DNA of 64,000 nucleotides from Sphingobacteriia bacterium (lineage in GTDB: Bacteria > Bacteroidota > Bacteroidia > NS11-12g > UBA955): positions 1-64,000 of the forward strand of contig JAGKXC010000007.1 in NCBI GenBank assembly GCA_021151535.1, written 5' to 3'. This document shows, piece by piece, positions 26,647 through 35,549 of the stretch. The notes beneath the pieces were generated by a model. It did no database searches and was not told where the DNA came from. It was given only the letters and a program-made list of their open reading frames with translations. Position 1 is the stretch's first letter; every line of letters begins with the position of its first letter. The position numbers were made by a program, and so were the translations under genes.

Positions 26647-29589
26647 ATGAAAAAAGTACTTGTAGTTATTTTTGGACTAATGAGCTTGGGCATACATGCT
26701 CAGCAGCGCATTGGCGGTTATTCGCAAGAAAAGTCTGCAAACTGGGTAATGACGCGTTACGTTGGAGACCCATTGGCTGTGCGTGAGTACAAGTTCAACA
26801 ATGGATTAACGTTAATTACTAGTAATCAAAGTAGTACAAAGCGTGTGTACACAATGGTTGCGGTGAGGACGGGTTCTAAGAATGATCCAAAAACAAATAC
26901 GGGTTTGGCTCATTATTTAGAGCACATGTTGTTTAAAGGAACGGACAAATACGGTACGTTGAATTGGGAGAAGGAGAAGCCATTATTGGCTCAAATTGAT
27001 GCTTTGTATGAGAAGTACAATGTTACTACTGATCCTGTGCAGCGCAAGTTGATTTATCGCGCGATTGATAGTGTGAGTGGATTGGCTGCAAAATGGGCGA
27101 TTGCCAATGAATATGATAAAATGTGTGGTGCATTGGGTGCGGAAGGAACCAATGCGTTTACTTCTAATGATATGACGGTTTATGTAAACGACATTCCAAA
27201 CAACAAGATTCCTGCTTGGTTGGCGTTGGAATCGGAGCGATTTAGAAATCCGATTTTGCGTTTGTTTCATACAGAGTTAGAGGCGGTTTATGAGGAGAAG
27301 AATATTGGAATGGACCGTGAGGACGATAAAGTTTGGGAGACATTGTACGGCGAGTTATTTAAGAAGCATAATTATGGATTGCAGACTACCATTGGCACGG
27401 TTGAGCATTTGAAAAACCCGAGTTTGGTGGCCATTCGTGAGTATTACAATAAGTATTATGTGGCGAACAACATGGCAATTATTATGAGTGGAGATTTCAA
27501 TCCAGATTCGGTTGCTGCGGATGTTTGGAAGCAATTCTCTAAGATGCGCACAGGTGATGTACCCTCTTATGTTTATGAGTGGGAAGATTTAAGAAATGTT
27601 GAGAGAACCTTTGATGTATCTGGACCTAAGGCTGAGTATGTAACAATTGGTTACAGAATTCCTGGAGCTGGAACGAAAGAGGCAAGAATTGCCAATATGA
27701 TATCCATGTTGTTGAGCAATAGTACTGCTGGTTTATTGGATTTGGATTTGGTACAAAAGCAAATGGTGATGGGTGCTTCGGCGGGCATTGACCAAATGAA
27801 TGATTATGGTGTTTTTGTGTTGATGGGCAATCCGCAGGAGGGTCAAACATTGGATTCGGTAAAGAATCTGTTGTTGATGGAAATGGAAAAAATTCGCAAG
27901 GGCGATTTTGACGAGAACTTATTGAAAGCAATTGTTTTAAACGCGGATATTGATCGTTTGAAAAGCTTCAAAAACAATGATGATAGAACCAGATTTTTGA
28001 TGCAGGCCTTTATTAATGGTATGGATTACAGAGATGCGTTTAACGAGTTGTGGGATATGTCGCAAATGACCAAAGAAAACATTGTTGACATGGCCAATGA
28101 ATATTTGAATGCAGACAGGGTTGTGATTTATAAGCGAAAAGGGGAGTTGAGCAAGGGCAATAAAATTGAGAAGCCACAGATTTCGCCGGTTGAATTAAAC
28201 CGTGATAAGAGAAGTGCTTTCGTGGATAATTGGCTTAAGATACCGGCAAAAGAAGTATCGCCTACAATTATTGATTTAAATAAAGAAATTCAGAAAATTG
28301 TTGTAGCTAATGGCACTACGGAGGTGCGATATGTTAAGAACTCGAGCAATCGTTTGTTTAGGGTTGCTTACAGATACGACAAAGGCACCTGGGCAAATCC
28401 TGACCTAACTATTTTGAGTAATTACATGGAATATGCGGGTGGCGCAGGAATGTCGGCGGGCGATATCAGCATGAAGATGTACAAAATGGGTTGCAGTTAC
28501 AGGGTAGTTACAAGTAGTTTATACACGGATGTTGTGATTGAGGGGCCTGAGGAGAGTTATGATGCGGCTACGAGTTTGGTGAGCAGCATTTGGGGCAATG
28601 TGGAATTGAATGAGGGAATTTTAAAGCAATTGATTGGCGATATGATTAAGGCCAGAGAGGATGCAAAATCAGATCCAGCGATAATCAGAAGGATGCTAGC
28701 GCAGTATGCGATTTACGGAGCGAAGAATCCGATGACCAATGTTAGAAGCACGTCTTATTTGAAGGCGATGAAAGTGGCGAGAATCAAGGAATTGATTAAT
28801 GAATTAAAGAAAACTCCGATGCGTGTAGAATACTATGGCAGTAGGGATTTTAATTTGGTGGCAAAAGAAGTGGGCGCTGGCATTTTCCCATTAACGATGG
28901 TAAAGCCACAAGCAGGTGTGAGGCCTGAGATGACAATGTTTACCATGGCGGATCAGAAAGAGAGAATGGTGTATTTTGTAGATTACAAGCAAGTTCAGGC
29001 ACATGTAAATTGGTGGCATAAGGGTTTGGTTTCTTCTGAATCTCAGGAGGCTAGAATTAATATGTTTAATCAGTATTTTGGTGGTGACATGAGTAGTGTT
29101 GTTTTCCAGAATATCCGTGAGGCGAAGGCGTTGGCTTACAGCACTTATTGTTTTGTGAGGGTACCTGATTATGCAGGTCAGCATGTGGGCATAATGGGAT
29201 TTGTGGGAACGCAAGCTGATAAGATTCATGATGCAATTGGGGCGATGGAGGAATTAATGAATAAGATGCCTTTGGATACAGGGGTTTACAACTTGGCGAA
29301 GCAGAGTTTAATTAACCGATTGAATACCAATGTTATTGAGCCAGAATCTTATTTGGGCATGTATCAATATTTGGTAAATAAAGGATTTAGTGTTGTGATG
29401 CCCAGTGAGAACGAGCGAAAAATTGTAAATATTACTATGGACGATATCAAGAAATTCCATCAAGAGGAGTTGATTAATAAGCCTTGGGCGATGAGTGTTG
29501 TGGCTGATAAAGAGAAGGTAAAAAAATCAGATTTAGCTAAATACGGTAAGGTTGTTGAGTTAAGTTTGACAGAGATTTTTGGATATTAA
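26647..29589 (+). CDS. M16 family zinc metalloprotease, two-domain
   Basis: This is a 980-residue exported insulinase/pitrilysin-type peptidase. The ATG at 26647 gives a good signal peptide (VIFGLMSLGIHAQQ); the frame opens earlier but without a signal. The inverted zinc motif HYLEH is at residues 89-93, with the third-ligand region ELEAVYEEKN about 75 residues on. The second half repeats the fold without the zinc motif, as usual for M16A enzymes, which close around peptides. It probably degrades peptides in the periplasm. It is monocistronic, with a strong terminator behind it. Confidence 0.9.
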   Translation: MKKVLVVIFGLMSLGIHAQQRIGGYSQEKSANWVMTRYVGDPLAVREYKFNNGLTLITSNQSSTKRVYTMVAVRTGSKNDPKTNTGLAHYLEHMLFKGTDKYGTLNWEKEKPLLAQIDALYEKYNVTTDPVQRKLIYRAIDSVSGLAAKWAIANEYDKMCGALGAEGTNAFTSNDMTVYVNDIPNNKIPAWLALESERFRNPILRLFHTELEAVYEEKNIGMDREDDKVWETLYGELFKKHNYGLQTTIGTVEHLKNPSLVAIREYYNKYYVANNMAIIMSGDFNPDSVAADVWKQFSKMRTGDVPSYVYEWEDLRNVERTFDVSGPKAEYVTIGYRIPGAGTKEARIANMISMLLSNSTAGLLDLDLVQKQMVMGASAGIDQMNDYGVFVLMGNPQEGQTLDSVKNLLLMEMEKIRKGDFDENLLKAIVLNADIDRLKSFKNNDDRTRFLMQAFINGMDYRDAFNELWDMSQMTKENIVDMANEYLNADRVVIYKRKGELSKGNKIEKPQISPVELNRDKRSAFVDNWLKIPAKEVSPTIIDLNKEIQKIVVANGTTEVRYVKNSSNRLFRVAYRYDKGTWANPDLTILSNYMEYAGGAGMSAGDISMKMYKMGCSYRVVTSSLYTDVVIEGPEESYDAATSLVSSIWGNVELNEGILKQLIGDMIKAREDAKSDPAIIRRMLAQYAIYGAKNPMTNVRSTSYLKAMKVARIKELINELKKTPMRVEYYGSRDFNLVAKEVGAGIFPLTMVKPQAGVRPEMTMFTMADQKERMVYFVDYKQVQAHVNWWHKGLVSSESQEARINMFNQYFGGDMSSVVFQNIREAKALAYSTYCFVRVPDYAGQHVGIMGFVGTQADKIHDAIGAMEELMNKMPLDTGVYNLAKQSLINRLNTNVIEPESYLGMYQYLVNKGFSVVMPSENERKIVNITMDDIKKFHQEELINKPWAMSVVADKEKVKKSDLAKYGKVVELSLTEIFGY

Positions 29590-29605
29590 AATTAGTATAA
29601 TGCAT

Positions 29606-29640
29606 AAAAAAACCGCAGGGAATTTACCTGCGGTTTTTTT
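29606..29640. terminator. bidirectional hairpin terminator
   Basis: A perfect stem (seven A, CCGCAGG / CCTGCGG, seven T) surrounds a short loop between the convergent M16 and CpsB-like genes. It is suited to both strands. Confidence 0.9.
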
Positions 29641-29676
29641 GTTTAAATATGTTTTCAACGAAACAAGTTGTAGAGA

Positions 29677-30381
29677 TTATTTATGTGAAAGACTTTCGAA
29701 AAGTTGATCGTTCTTTAGGTTGTATTGTTTGTAAAAATCTGCAAGTGATTCTTTGGTAAAGAAGCTTTTCAAAGCTTCTAAATGGCGTTCATGGTGCAAG
29801 TCTGTGCAAGCATAATCGTATAGTCCACTTTTCAACAGGTGCTGAGTAACCTTTTGTACGCCTTTTCCATAATAAGGGGTAACAGATAACAAGTTTAATT
29901 GGAATTCAAATCCTAGATCCTTTAGGTATTCGAAATAGGGCAGGTTATTATGGTAGTAGATGTATCTTTCTGGGTGAGCGAGTATAGGTTCAAATCCTTG
30001 AATTTGTAGTTCAAACGTAACGTGTTCAAGGTGGGTAGGTTTTTGGATATAGCTAAATTCAGTAAGGATTTTGTTGGAAGAGAAAGTTAGAAGAGGTTCT
30101 TTTTTATTGATAAGAGAAATAAAAACATCATCGATCATGTATTCGGCGATGTAGTTGTAGTTGATGGCGAAATTATTATCTTTTGCGAAATTATTGAGGA
30201 TTTGTGCTGCTTGGCCGATGGTATCGGGATTATTTGGATGTGTATCTGCAATTATATGTGGGCTGCAATAGAAGTCTGTAAAACCTAATTCTATTAAACC
30301 TTGGGTAAGTTGGATAGAGGTTTCCGGATTAGGTGAACCATCATCTATACCGGGTAGGAGGTGGTTATGAAAATCAAGCAT
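29677..30381 (-). CDS. CpsB/CapC-type PHP tyrosine phosphatase
   Basis: This is a 234-residue PHP-domain metal-dependent phosphatase of the CpsB/CapC (Wzb-like) family. It would dephosphorylate bacterial tyrosine kinases such as Wzc-type chain-length regulators of capsule or exopolysaccharide. The N-terminal DFHNHLLPGIDDGS carries metal-binding His5 and His7. Further ligands lie in CSPHI, HPERY (~138-142) and TDLHHERH near the C-terminus. No Wzc-type kinase gene is adjacent. A -7 box 4 nt before the ATG predicts a leaderless transcript. Confidence 0.88.
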   Translation of the reverse strand: MLDFHNHLLPGIDDGSPNPETSIQLTQGLIELGFTDFYCSPHIIADTHPNNPDTIGQAAQILNNFAKDNNFAINYNYIAEYMIDDVFISLINKKEPLLTFSSNKILTEFSYIQKPTHLEHVTFELQIQGFEPILAHPERYIYYHNNLPYFEYLKDLGFEFQLNLLSVTPYYGKGVQKVTQHLLKSGLYDYACTDLHHERHLEALKSFFTKESLADFYKQYNLKNDQLFESLSHK

Positions 30382-30385
30382 TACG

Positions 30386-30393
30386 CAAATTTA
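30386..30393 (-). promoter_or_regulatory. -7 box for CpsB-like gene
   Basis: TAAATTTG on the minus strand ends 4 nt before the ATG. Confidence 0.5.
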
Positions 30394-30642
30394 GTTGGTT
30401 GGATATGGATGATGAATTGTGAAGATAGTGAAATATGATATGTTTTTGATAAAATGCCACAATATTGATTGAATACATACATTTTTTCTACCACTTTGAG
30501 TGGTAGGGGTTTGTTGTTGAATAATTAAGGTAATGGAACATACGGCGTTATGAAAATGTTTGTTAAAAGTAAAAAGGGTGAATTTTCGTCGAATTTTTTA
30601 TACTTAAACGTTTAAAATTGTTGGATTTAGGTTGAAACCTTA

Positions 30643-30650
30643 TATTTTCG
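30643..30650 (+). promoter_or_regulatory. -7 box for cytochrome c peroxidase gene
   Basis: TATTTTCG fits TAnnTTCG, with a TTG about 20 bp upstream as a possible -33 element. The leader would be ~70 nt. The 12-bp palindrome at 30604-30615 lies just upstream. Confidence 0.45.
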
Positions 30651-30726
30651 AAAGGTTAGATTCAAAAACAATGTTTAAATATGACGTTGTTTAATTGTTG
30701 AATTTAATAAATTAAGAAGAAACAAA

Positions 30727-31959
30727 ATGAATACAAGAAAATTTCAAATTGTGGCATTGTTAGCATTTGTAGGCACAGGCGCTTGGTTTTTATCAAGTTG
30801 TGAGGATACAAATGTGATTACAACAAATGAATTGTCAACGCCAAAATTGTCAGCTTTTCCTGCCAATTATTCAACGGGCTCAATTTTGGGTGGCACTTTT
30901 AATATTAAAGATATTCTAAAGAACAATGCTTTTAATAAAACTGGCGGTTTTGGTGGTGTGTTCATCGATCCTGGTTTTGGCGCAGCAGATCCTGAGTTAA
31001 TGCAAGCTGCTGATTTGTATAGCGATGCTTCTGTAGAATTGGGAAGAGTGTTGTTTTACGACAAGAAATTAAGTTTGAACAATACGATTGCTTGTGGATC
31101 TTGTCACGTACAATCTGCGGCTTTCAGTGATAAAATGCCATTTAGTGTTGGTTTTGGCGGACAGAAGACCACCAGAAACAGTATGGCAATTTGCAATCCT
31201 GTTTTCTTGAATAACATGTTCTGGGATTCTCGCGCTGCAGGTTCATTGGATTTGAGCACAAGACCGGTTTTCAATCACATTGAAATGGGAATGGAGAATG
31301 ACGAAATGTTGGAGAGCAAATTGGCTGCAACTTCTTATTATCCTGAATTATTCTTGAAAGCATATGGCGATAGCAAAGTTACAAGAGGTAGAATTTCAAT
31401 GTCGATTTCTCACTTCTTGTCAGCTATGGTTACTGGTAATTCTAAATTTGACCAAGCACAACAAGGATCTATTGGTGGTGCTACAGCTCAGTTTACTGAT
31501 TTAGAGAAAATGGGTATGGATTTGTTCTTCAGCGATAGAGCACGTTGTTCTAGATGTCATAATGGTCAAAACTTCTCTGCGCCTGATGATCCAGGAAGAG
31601 GTGGATATGGTGCACCTACTGTTAAAGGTACTGCTAATATTGGTTTAGAGAGAATTTACAAAGACAATGGCAAGGAGAATGGAAAATTCAGAATTCCTAG
31701 TTTGAGAAACGTTGAATTAAGCGGACCTTATATGCATGACGGTCGTTTTGCCACTTTGGAACAGGTGATTGATCATTACAGCAGAGGCATTCAGCCACAT
31801 GCTCATTTAGATGAGAATTTGAAGGACAACCAAGGCAATCCGATTAAGTTAAACTTTACGGATCAAGAGAAGGAGGCTTTGTTGGCTTTCTTAAGAACCT
31901 TGACGGATTATAGTTTCTTGCAAGACAAGAGATTCAGCAATCCATTCATTAACAATTAA
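30727..31959 (+). CDS. di-haem cytochrome c peroxidase family lipoprotein
   Basis: This is a 410-residue lipoprotein (lipobox FLSSC, Cys25) of the bacterial cytochrome c peroxidase/MauG superfamily. Two haem c sites are present: CGSCH at residues 123-127 and CSRCH at 274-278. The segment SLRNVELSGPYMHDGRFATL is typical of the family's C-terminal domain, whose Met can be a haem ligand. It would reduce peroxide or oxidise another substrate at the periplasmic face of a membrane. The gene is monocistronic. MauG-like protein oxidation cannot be excluded. Confidence 0.9.
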   Translation: MNTRKFQIVALLAFVGTGAWFLSSCEDTNVITTNELSTPKLSAFPANYSTGSILGGTFNIKDILKNNAFNKTGGFGGVFIDPGFGAADPELMQAADLYSDASVELGRVLFYDKKLSLNNTIACGSCHVQSAAFSDKMPFSVGFGGQKTTRNSMAICNPVFLNNMFWDSRAAGSLDLSTRPVFNHIEMGMENDEMLESKLAATSYYPELFLKAYGDSKVTRGRISMSISHFLSAMVTGNSKFDQAQQGSIGGATAQFTDLEKMGMDLFFSDRARCSRCHNGQNFSAPDDPGRGGYGAPTVKGTANIGLERIYKDNGKENGKFRIPSLRNVELSGPYMHDGRFATLEQVIDHYSRGIQPHAHLDENLKDNQGNPIKLNFTDQEKEALLAFLRTLTDYSFLQDKRFSNPFINN

Positions 31960-31978
31960 GATAATTCATTGAAATAGT

Positions 31979-32008
31979 AAAAGAGCCGCTTTATGCGGCT
32001 CTTTTTTT
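31979..32008 (+). terminator. hairpin terminator after peroxidase gene
   Basis: AAAGAGCCGC pairs with GCGGCTCTTT around TTTAT and is followed by a T-run. The T-run ends in TTTG, which may also act as the -33 element of the next promoter. Confidence 0.85.
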
Positions 32009-32023
32009 GCGTTTACTTTTTGG

Positions 32024-32031
32024 TATCTTCG
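32024..32031 (+). promoter_or_regulatory. -7 box for ATP-grasp gene
   Basis: TATCTTCG ends 6 nt before the GTG at 32038. Its possible -33 TTTG is the end of the preceding terminator T-run, about 15 bp upstream. Confidence 0.5.
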
Positions 32032-32037
32032 CTGCAG

Positions 32038-33159
32038 GTGAAACAGACAGTATTTATTCCATCAGGTGCGGGCGCGCCGGGTTTTGCGGGGATTTGTAAG
32101 GAGTTGCAACAATTGGGTGGCTATCGCGTAGTTGCGGGCGACATGCGTACTGGGGTTTACGGTGCATCCTTAGCGGATGAATTTGTTGTGATGCCGAGTA
32201 GTATGGATGAGGGGTATGTGGAGGCGGTGATTAGGAATGCCAAGGAGTTTGCGGCAGGGGTGATATTACCTATTACCACCGCCGAGTTGATGGTATTATC
32301 AAAAAACCGAAAGCAGATTGAGGAAAGTACGGGCGCAACGGTGATAGTAAGTGAAATAAATGGGTTGGAAATTGCGAACAACAAGGGCAGGCTTTACGAG
32401 TTTTGTGAAGAAAACGGATTTCGGGTTCCGGCATTTGATATTGTTAGTAATTGTTCTGAATTTGAAGATGCTTGTTCAACGCTAGGGATATCTCATCGCG
32501 ATTTATGTTTTAAACCTGTGATAGGAAATGGGAGTAGGGGTTTTGGCTTGGTCAGTCAATCGGTGAATGATAATTGGTTGGTTGAAAAGGCGGGATTGTT
32601 GGCGTTGGATGTAGATGAATGGAAAAAGCGATTGCCTGATGGGCAATTTGAAAACGATTTGTTGCTCAGTGTTTATTTGCCGGGCATTGAGTTTTCGATT
32701 GATATGTTATGTGAAAATGGGAAGGTTTTGAAATGTTTTCCCAGAAGTAGAGATAAGATGATAGGTGGAATTAGTGTTGCAGGAACATGGATGAGAGAGG
32801 AAAAATTGATGGGTGATTGTGTGGCATTGGCGGGTGCGTTAGGCCTTCATGGTGTAATCGGTATGCAGTGGAAAATGGGTGTTGACGGTGAATTGTATTT
32901 ATTAGAAATCAATCCCAGGTTACAAGGTACAACATGCGCACTAAATTTAGTGGGCGAACATTTAGCTGTTGATACGGTAAATATGGCTTTAGGAAAGAGG
33001 GTTGATGAGATGGAGGGAATGGAAACATTTTATGCTAACAACGGGGAAATGGATATAAATTATATAGAAGGTGCAACGTTGGAATCGCCCGTGGGTAAGA
33101 AAACCTTTCAAGGGTGGGGTAAATCATTTGTTCGGTTTTGGGAAGAGCGGTTGCTGTGA
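32038..33159 (+). CDS. ATP-grasp enzyme (carbamoyl-phosphate-synthase-like)
   Basis: This is a 373-residue ATP-grasp ligase. It has a PreATP-like N-terminal domain (~1-90), a central ATP-binding part (CFKPVIGNGSRGFGL, ~157-171) and catalytic metal-binding residues in LYLLEINPRLQGTT. The GTG at 32038 is chosen because a -7 box lies 6 nt upstream and the N-terminal strand QTVFIPSG then starts correctly; a start at 31993 would lie inside the terminator. Such stand-alone enzymes join a carboxylate to an amine, often in peptide or cell-envelope modification. Substrates are unknown and no partner gene is obvious. Confidence 0.75.
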   Translation: MKQTVFIPSGAGAPGFAGICKELQQLGGYRVVAGDMRTGVYGASLADEFVVMPSSMDEGYVEAVIRNAKEFAAGVILPITTAELMVLSKNRKQIEESTGATVIVSEINGLEIANNKGRLYEFCEENGFRVPAFDIVSNCSEFEDACSTLGISHRDLCFKPVIGNGSRGFGLVSQSVNDNWLVEKAGLLALDVDEWKKRLPDGQFENDLLLSVYLPGIEFSIDMLCENGKVLKCFPRSRDKMIGGISVAGTWMREEKLMGDCVALAGALGLHGVIGMQWKMGVDGELYLLEINPRLQGTTCALNLVGEHLAVDTVNMALGKRVDEMEGMETFYANNGEMDINYIEGATLESPVGKKTFQGWGKSFVRFWEERLL

Positions 33160-33293
33160 ATGTAACTTGTGGTAAGGTTTCTAAGAAGGAGAATCGCGTG
33201 GCAAATTGAACCTTAACGTTCAAGTTTAGTATGATTATAAATTTTATAAGGGGTGGTTGTTAAAAAGTTAAGTTTGGTTATCTTTGCCTCATT
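33160..33293. other. intergenic region before small membrane protein gene
   Basis: Contains a weak 6-bp inverted repeat (TTGAAC/GTTCAA, 33206-33223) and the promoter at 33257-33286. No other feature seen. Confidence 0.5.
33257..33286 (+). promoter_or_regulatory. near-consensus Bacteroidota promoter
   Basis: TTG at 33257-33259, 19 bp, then TATCTTTG at 33279-33286. This is the best -33/-7 spacing in the window. The -7 box ends 7 nt before the ATG of the 51-residue ORF. Confidence 0.65.
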
Positions 33294-33449
33294 ATGACAG
33301 AGAAGAAACGCAACACCACCGGCTATTGGATTTTGTGCCTGGTTAGCGCTTTGGCCCTAACTTATTTCACACTTTTCTTGCCTCAGGCATTTTGGTTGGG
33401 CTTACCCACTTTCTTTGGTGGATTGGCTATGGCCATGGATTGGGTATAA
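33294..33449 (+). CDS. 51-residue two-helix membrane protein
   Basis: A small ORF directly follows a near-consensus promoter. The product begins MTEKKRNTTGYW and has two hydrophobic segments, ILCLVSALALTYFTLFL (~13-29) and FWLGLPTFFGGLAMAM (~33-48). A short basic N-terminus suggests it stays in the cytoplasm. I do not recognise the family. It lies 75 bp upstream of accA in the same direction, so it may be co-transcribed with accA. The promoter placement is the best evidence that it is real. Confidence 0.65.
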   Translation: MTEKKRNTTGYWILCLVSALALTYFTLFLPQAFWLGLPTFFGGLAMAMDWV

Positions 33450-33524
33450 TCGTTTTAATTCATTTTACTGCATCGCCAGTCTTTGAAAAGGGATTGGGCG
33501 GTGTTTTATTGCAAAAACAAAATT

Positions 33525-34484
33525 ATGGCAAACACAAACTGGTTTGATTTCGAAAAAGACATTGTAGCTTTAATCGAGCAACTGGAGAAAACCAAGGAAA
33601 CCCACGAAAAGGGCAAATTGGATATGTCTGATATGATTGCTTCACTTGAGCAAAAGATTCAAGAAGCTAAGGAGCATACTTATTCTCAACTTACGGGTTG
33701 GCAGAAGGTGCAAATTAGCCGTCACCCAAACAGACCTTATTCATTGGATTACATTGAGAATATTGCCACCAATTTTACGGAATTGCATGGTGATAGACAT
33801 GTAAAGGACGATAAAGCGATTGTTGGTGGATTTGCGCAAATTGATGGAAAGCCGGTGATGATTATCGGTCAGCAGAAGGGAAGAAATACCAAAGAACGTC
33901 AGTTAAGAAATTTCGGCATGCCAAATCCTGAGGGATATCGCAAGGCATTGAGGTTGATGAAGTTGGCGGAAAAGTTTAACGTTCCGGTTGTAACCTTGAT
34001 TGATACGCCGGGTGCATCGCCGGGATTGGAAGCAGAAGAAAGAGGACAGGGCGAGGCAATTGCGAAGAATTTGATGGAAATGAGTGTATTGAGGGTGCCT
34101 GTAATTTGTATTGTAATAGGAGAAGGTGCGAGTGGCGGTGCATTGGGTATTGGTGTTGGCGATAAGGTGTTGATGATGCAGTACACTTGGTACAGTGTAA
34201 TATCACCAGAAAGTTGCAGCAGTATTCTTTGGAGAACTTGGGACAAAAAAGAAATTGCAGCAGATGCTTTGAAATTATCTGCCAACGATATGATGGGTAA
34301 TGGTTTAGTAGATGGCATTATCCCTGAACCTTTGGGCGGTGCACACCATGATCCTGAAGTTGCATATACAAATATCAAAGAGGCCATTTTGAGAGAGCTT
34401 ACTGCTTTGGAAAAAATGGATGCTGATGATAGAATCATGAAGAGAATTGAGAAATTCTCAGGCATGGGCGTAGTTGTTGAATAA
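33525..34484 (+). CDS. accA: acetyl-CoA carboxylase carboxyltransferase subunit alpha
   Basis: AccA forms, with AccD, the carboxyltransferase that makes malonyl-CoA for fatty acid synthesis. The ATG at 33525 gives 319 residues, the E. coli length. Family segments include ARHP-like SRHPNRPYSLDYI, IGQQKGRNTKER, FGMPNPEGYRKALR and GEGASGGALGIG, which bind acyl-CoA and biotin. Its stop and the next start overlap as TAATG, so the FabK-like enzyme is translationally coupled. accD is not in the window. Confidence 0.95.
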   Translation: MANTNWFDFEKDIVALIEQLEKTKETHEKGKLDMSDMIASLEQKIQEAKEHTYSQLTGWQKVQISRHPNRPYSLDYIENIATNFTELHGDRHVKDDKAIVGGFAQIDGKPVMIIGQQKGRNTKERQLRNFGMPNPEGYRKALRLMKLAEKFNVPVVTLIDTPGASPGLEAEERGQGEAIAKNLMEMSVLRVPVICIVIGEGASGGALGIGVGDKVLMMQYTWYSVISPESCSSILWRTWDKKEIAADALKLSANDMMGNGLVDGIIPEPLGGAHHDPEVAYTNIKEAILRELTALEKMDADDRIMKRIEKFSGMGVVVE

Positions 34485-35428
34485 TGAACAACCGAATAAC
34501 TCAACTATTTGGTATTGAATACCCCATTATTCAAGGTGGGATGATTTGGTGCAGTGGTTGGGAATTGGCAAGTGCTGTTTCCGAGGCAGGCGGTTTGGGC
34601 TTGATAGGAAGTGGGAGTATGTATCCTGAAATACTAAGGGATCAGATTCGCAAATGCAAGGCGGCAACACAAAAGCCATTTGGCGTGAATGTGCCTTTAC
34701 TTTATCCGAATATTGAAGATCATTTACAGATTATTGTAGAGGAAGGGGTAAAAATTGTATTTACCAGTGCGGGCAATCCTGCAAAGTACACCAGTTGGTT
34801 AAAAGAGCGTGGAATTACTGTGGTGCATGTGGTTGCTAATTTGAAGTTTGCAAAGAAGTGTGAAGAGGCGGGTGTTGATGCCATTGTTGCAGAGGGTTTT
34901 GAGGCCGGTGGACATAATGGCCGGGAGGAAACAACTACTTTGTGTTTGATACCGATGGTAAAAGAACAAGTAAAGTTGCCTTTGATTGCTGCAGGTGGTA
35001 TTGGATCCGGCGAAGCGATGGCGGCTGTATTTTGTTTGGGCGCGGAGGGTGTACAAGTTGGAAGCAGATTTGCGGCAACCAAAGAAAGTAGTGCTCATGA
35101 GGCATTTAAAAATGCCATTATTGCTGCTAGCGATGGTTCAACTGCATTAACTTTAAAAGAAATTACACCGGTAAGATTGATCAAGAATGCATTTTATAAT
35201 CAGGTGCAAGAAATGTATCAAAAAGGTGCATCAGTAGAAGAATTACAAACATTATTGGGCCGGGGCAGAGCCAAGAAGGGCATGTTTGAAGGCGATATGG
35301 AAGAAGGGGAGTTAGAGATTGGGCAGGTTTCAGCTATTATTCATGATATTCCAACAGCTGGTGAAGTTGTGAAACAGATGATGACAGGTTTTGAGACGGT
35401 GGTAAATCGTTTTAAGTCGGAATTTTAA
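34484..35428 (+). CDS. FabK-like/nitronate monooxygenase flavoenzyme
   Basis: This is a 314-residue FMN-dependent TIM-barrel protein of the NPD/FabK group. The N-terminal YPIIQGGM, the phosphate-binding AAGGIGSG and GAEGVQVGSRF are diagnostic, and EGFEAGGHNG carries the conserved active-site His. Sequence alone does not separate enoyl-ACP reductase II (FabK) from nitronate monooxygenase. The TAATG overlap with accA favours a fatty-acid role, so FabK-like activity is inferred. Confidence 0.82.
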   Translation: MNNRITQLFGIEYPIIQGGMIWCSGWELASAVSEAGGLGLIGSGSMYPEILRDQIRKCKAATQKPFGVNVPLLYPNIEDHLQIIVEEGVKIVFTSAGNPAKYTSWLKERGITVVHVVANLKFAKKCEEAGVDAIVAEGFEAGGHNGREETTTLCLIPMVKEQVKLPLIAAGGIGSGEAMAAVFCLGAEGVQVGSRFAATKESSAHEAFKNAIIAASDGSTALTLKEITPVRLIKNAFYNQVQEMYQKGASVEELQTLLGRGRAKKGMFEGDMEEGELEIGQVSAIIHDIPTAGEVVKQMMTGFETVVNRFKSEF

Positions 35429-35549
35429 TACTGTATCGAAGCGCGCAGAGTGCATCGCCCGAGGATGAAGTACTGAAAATACAATTCACTAAAAATTGAT
35501 GGATTCATTGAGAAATACTCGTTAATATTGAAGTCTAAAAGCAGGAACT

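Larger units (their letters stand above)
30382..30726. other. 345-bp divergent intergenic region with palindromes
   Basis: This AT-rich region between two divergent genes has no convincing ORF. It holds the CpsB-like promoter, a perfect 8-bp inverted repeat CTACCACT-ttg-AGTGGTAG (30488-30506), a 12-bp palindrome TTAAACGTTTAA (30604-30615) and the peroxidase promoter. The palindromes are possible operators. Confidence 0.55.

Noticed and set aside
29987..29997. tRNA T-loop-like sequence GGTTCAAATCC
   Set aside because: It lies inside the well-supported CpsB-like coding sequence, and no acceptor or anticodon stem can be formed around it.
33206..33223. Inverted repeat TTGAAC/GTTCAA as a terminator of the ATP-grasp gene
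   Set aside because: Only 6 bp in stem with no T-run; too weak to claim.
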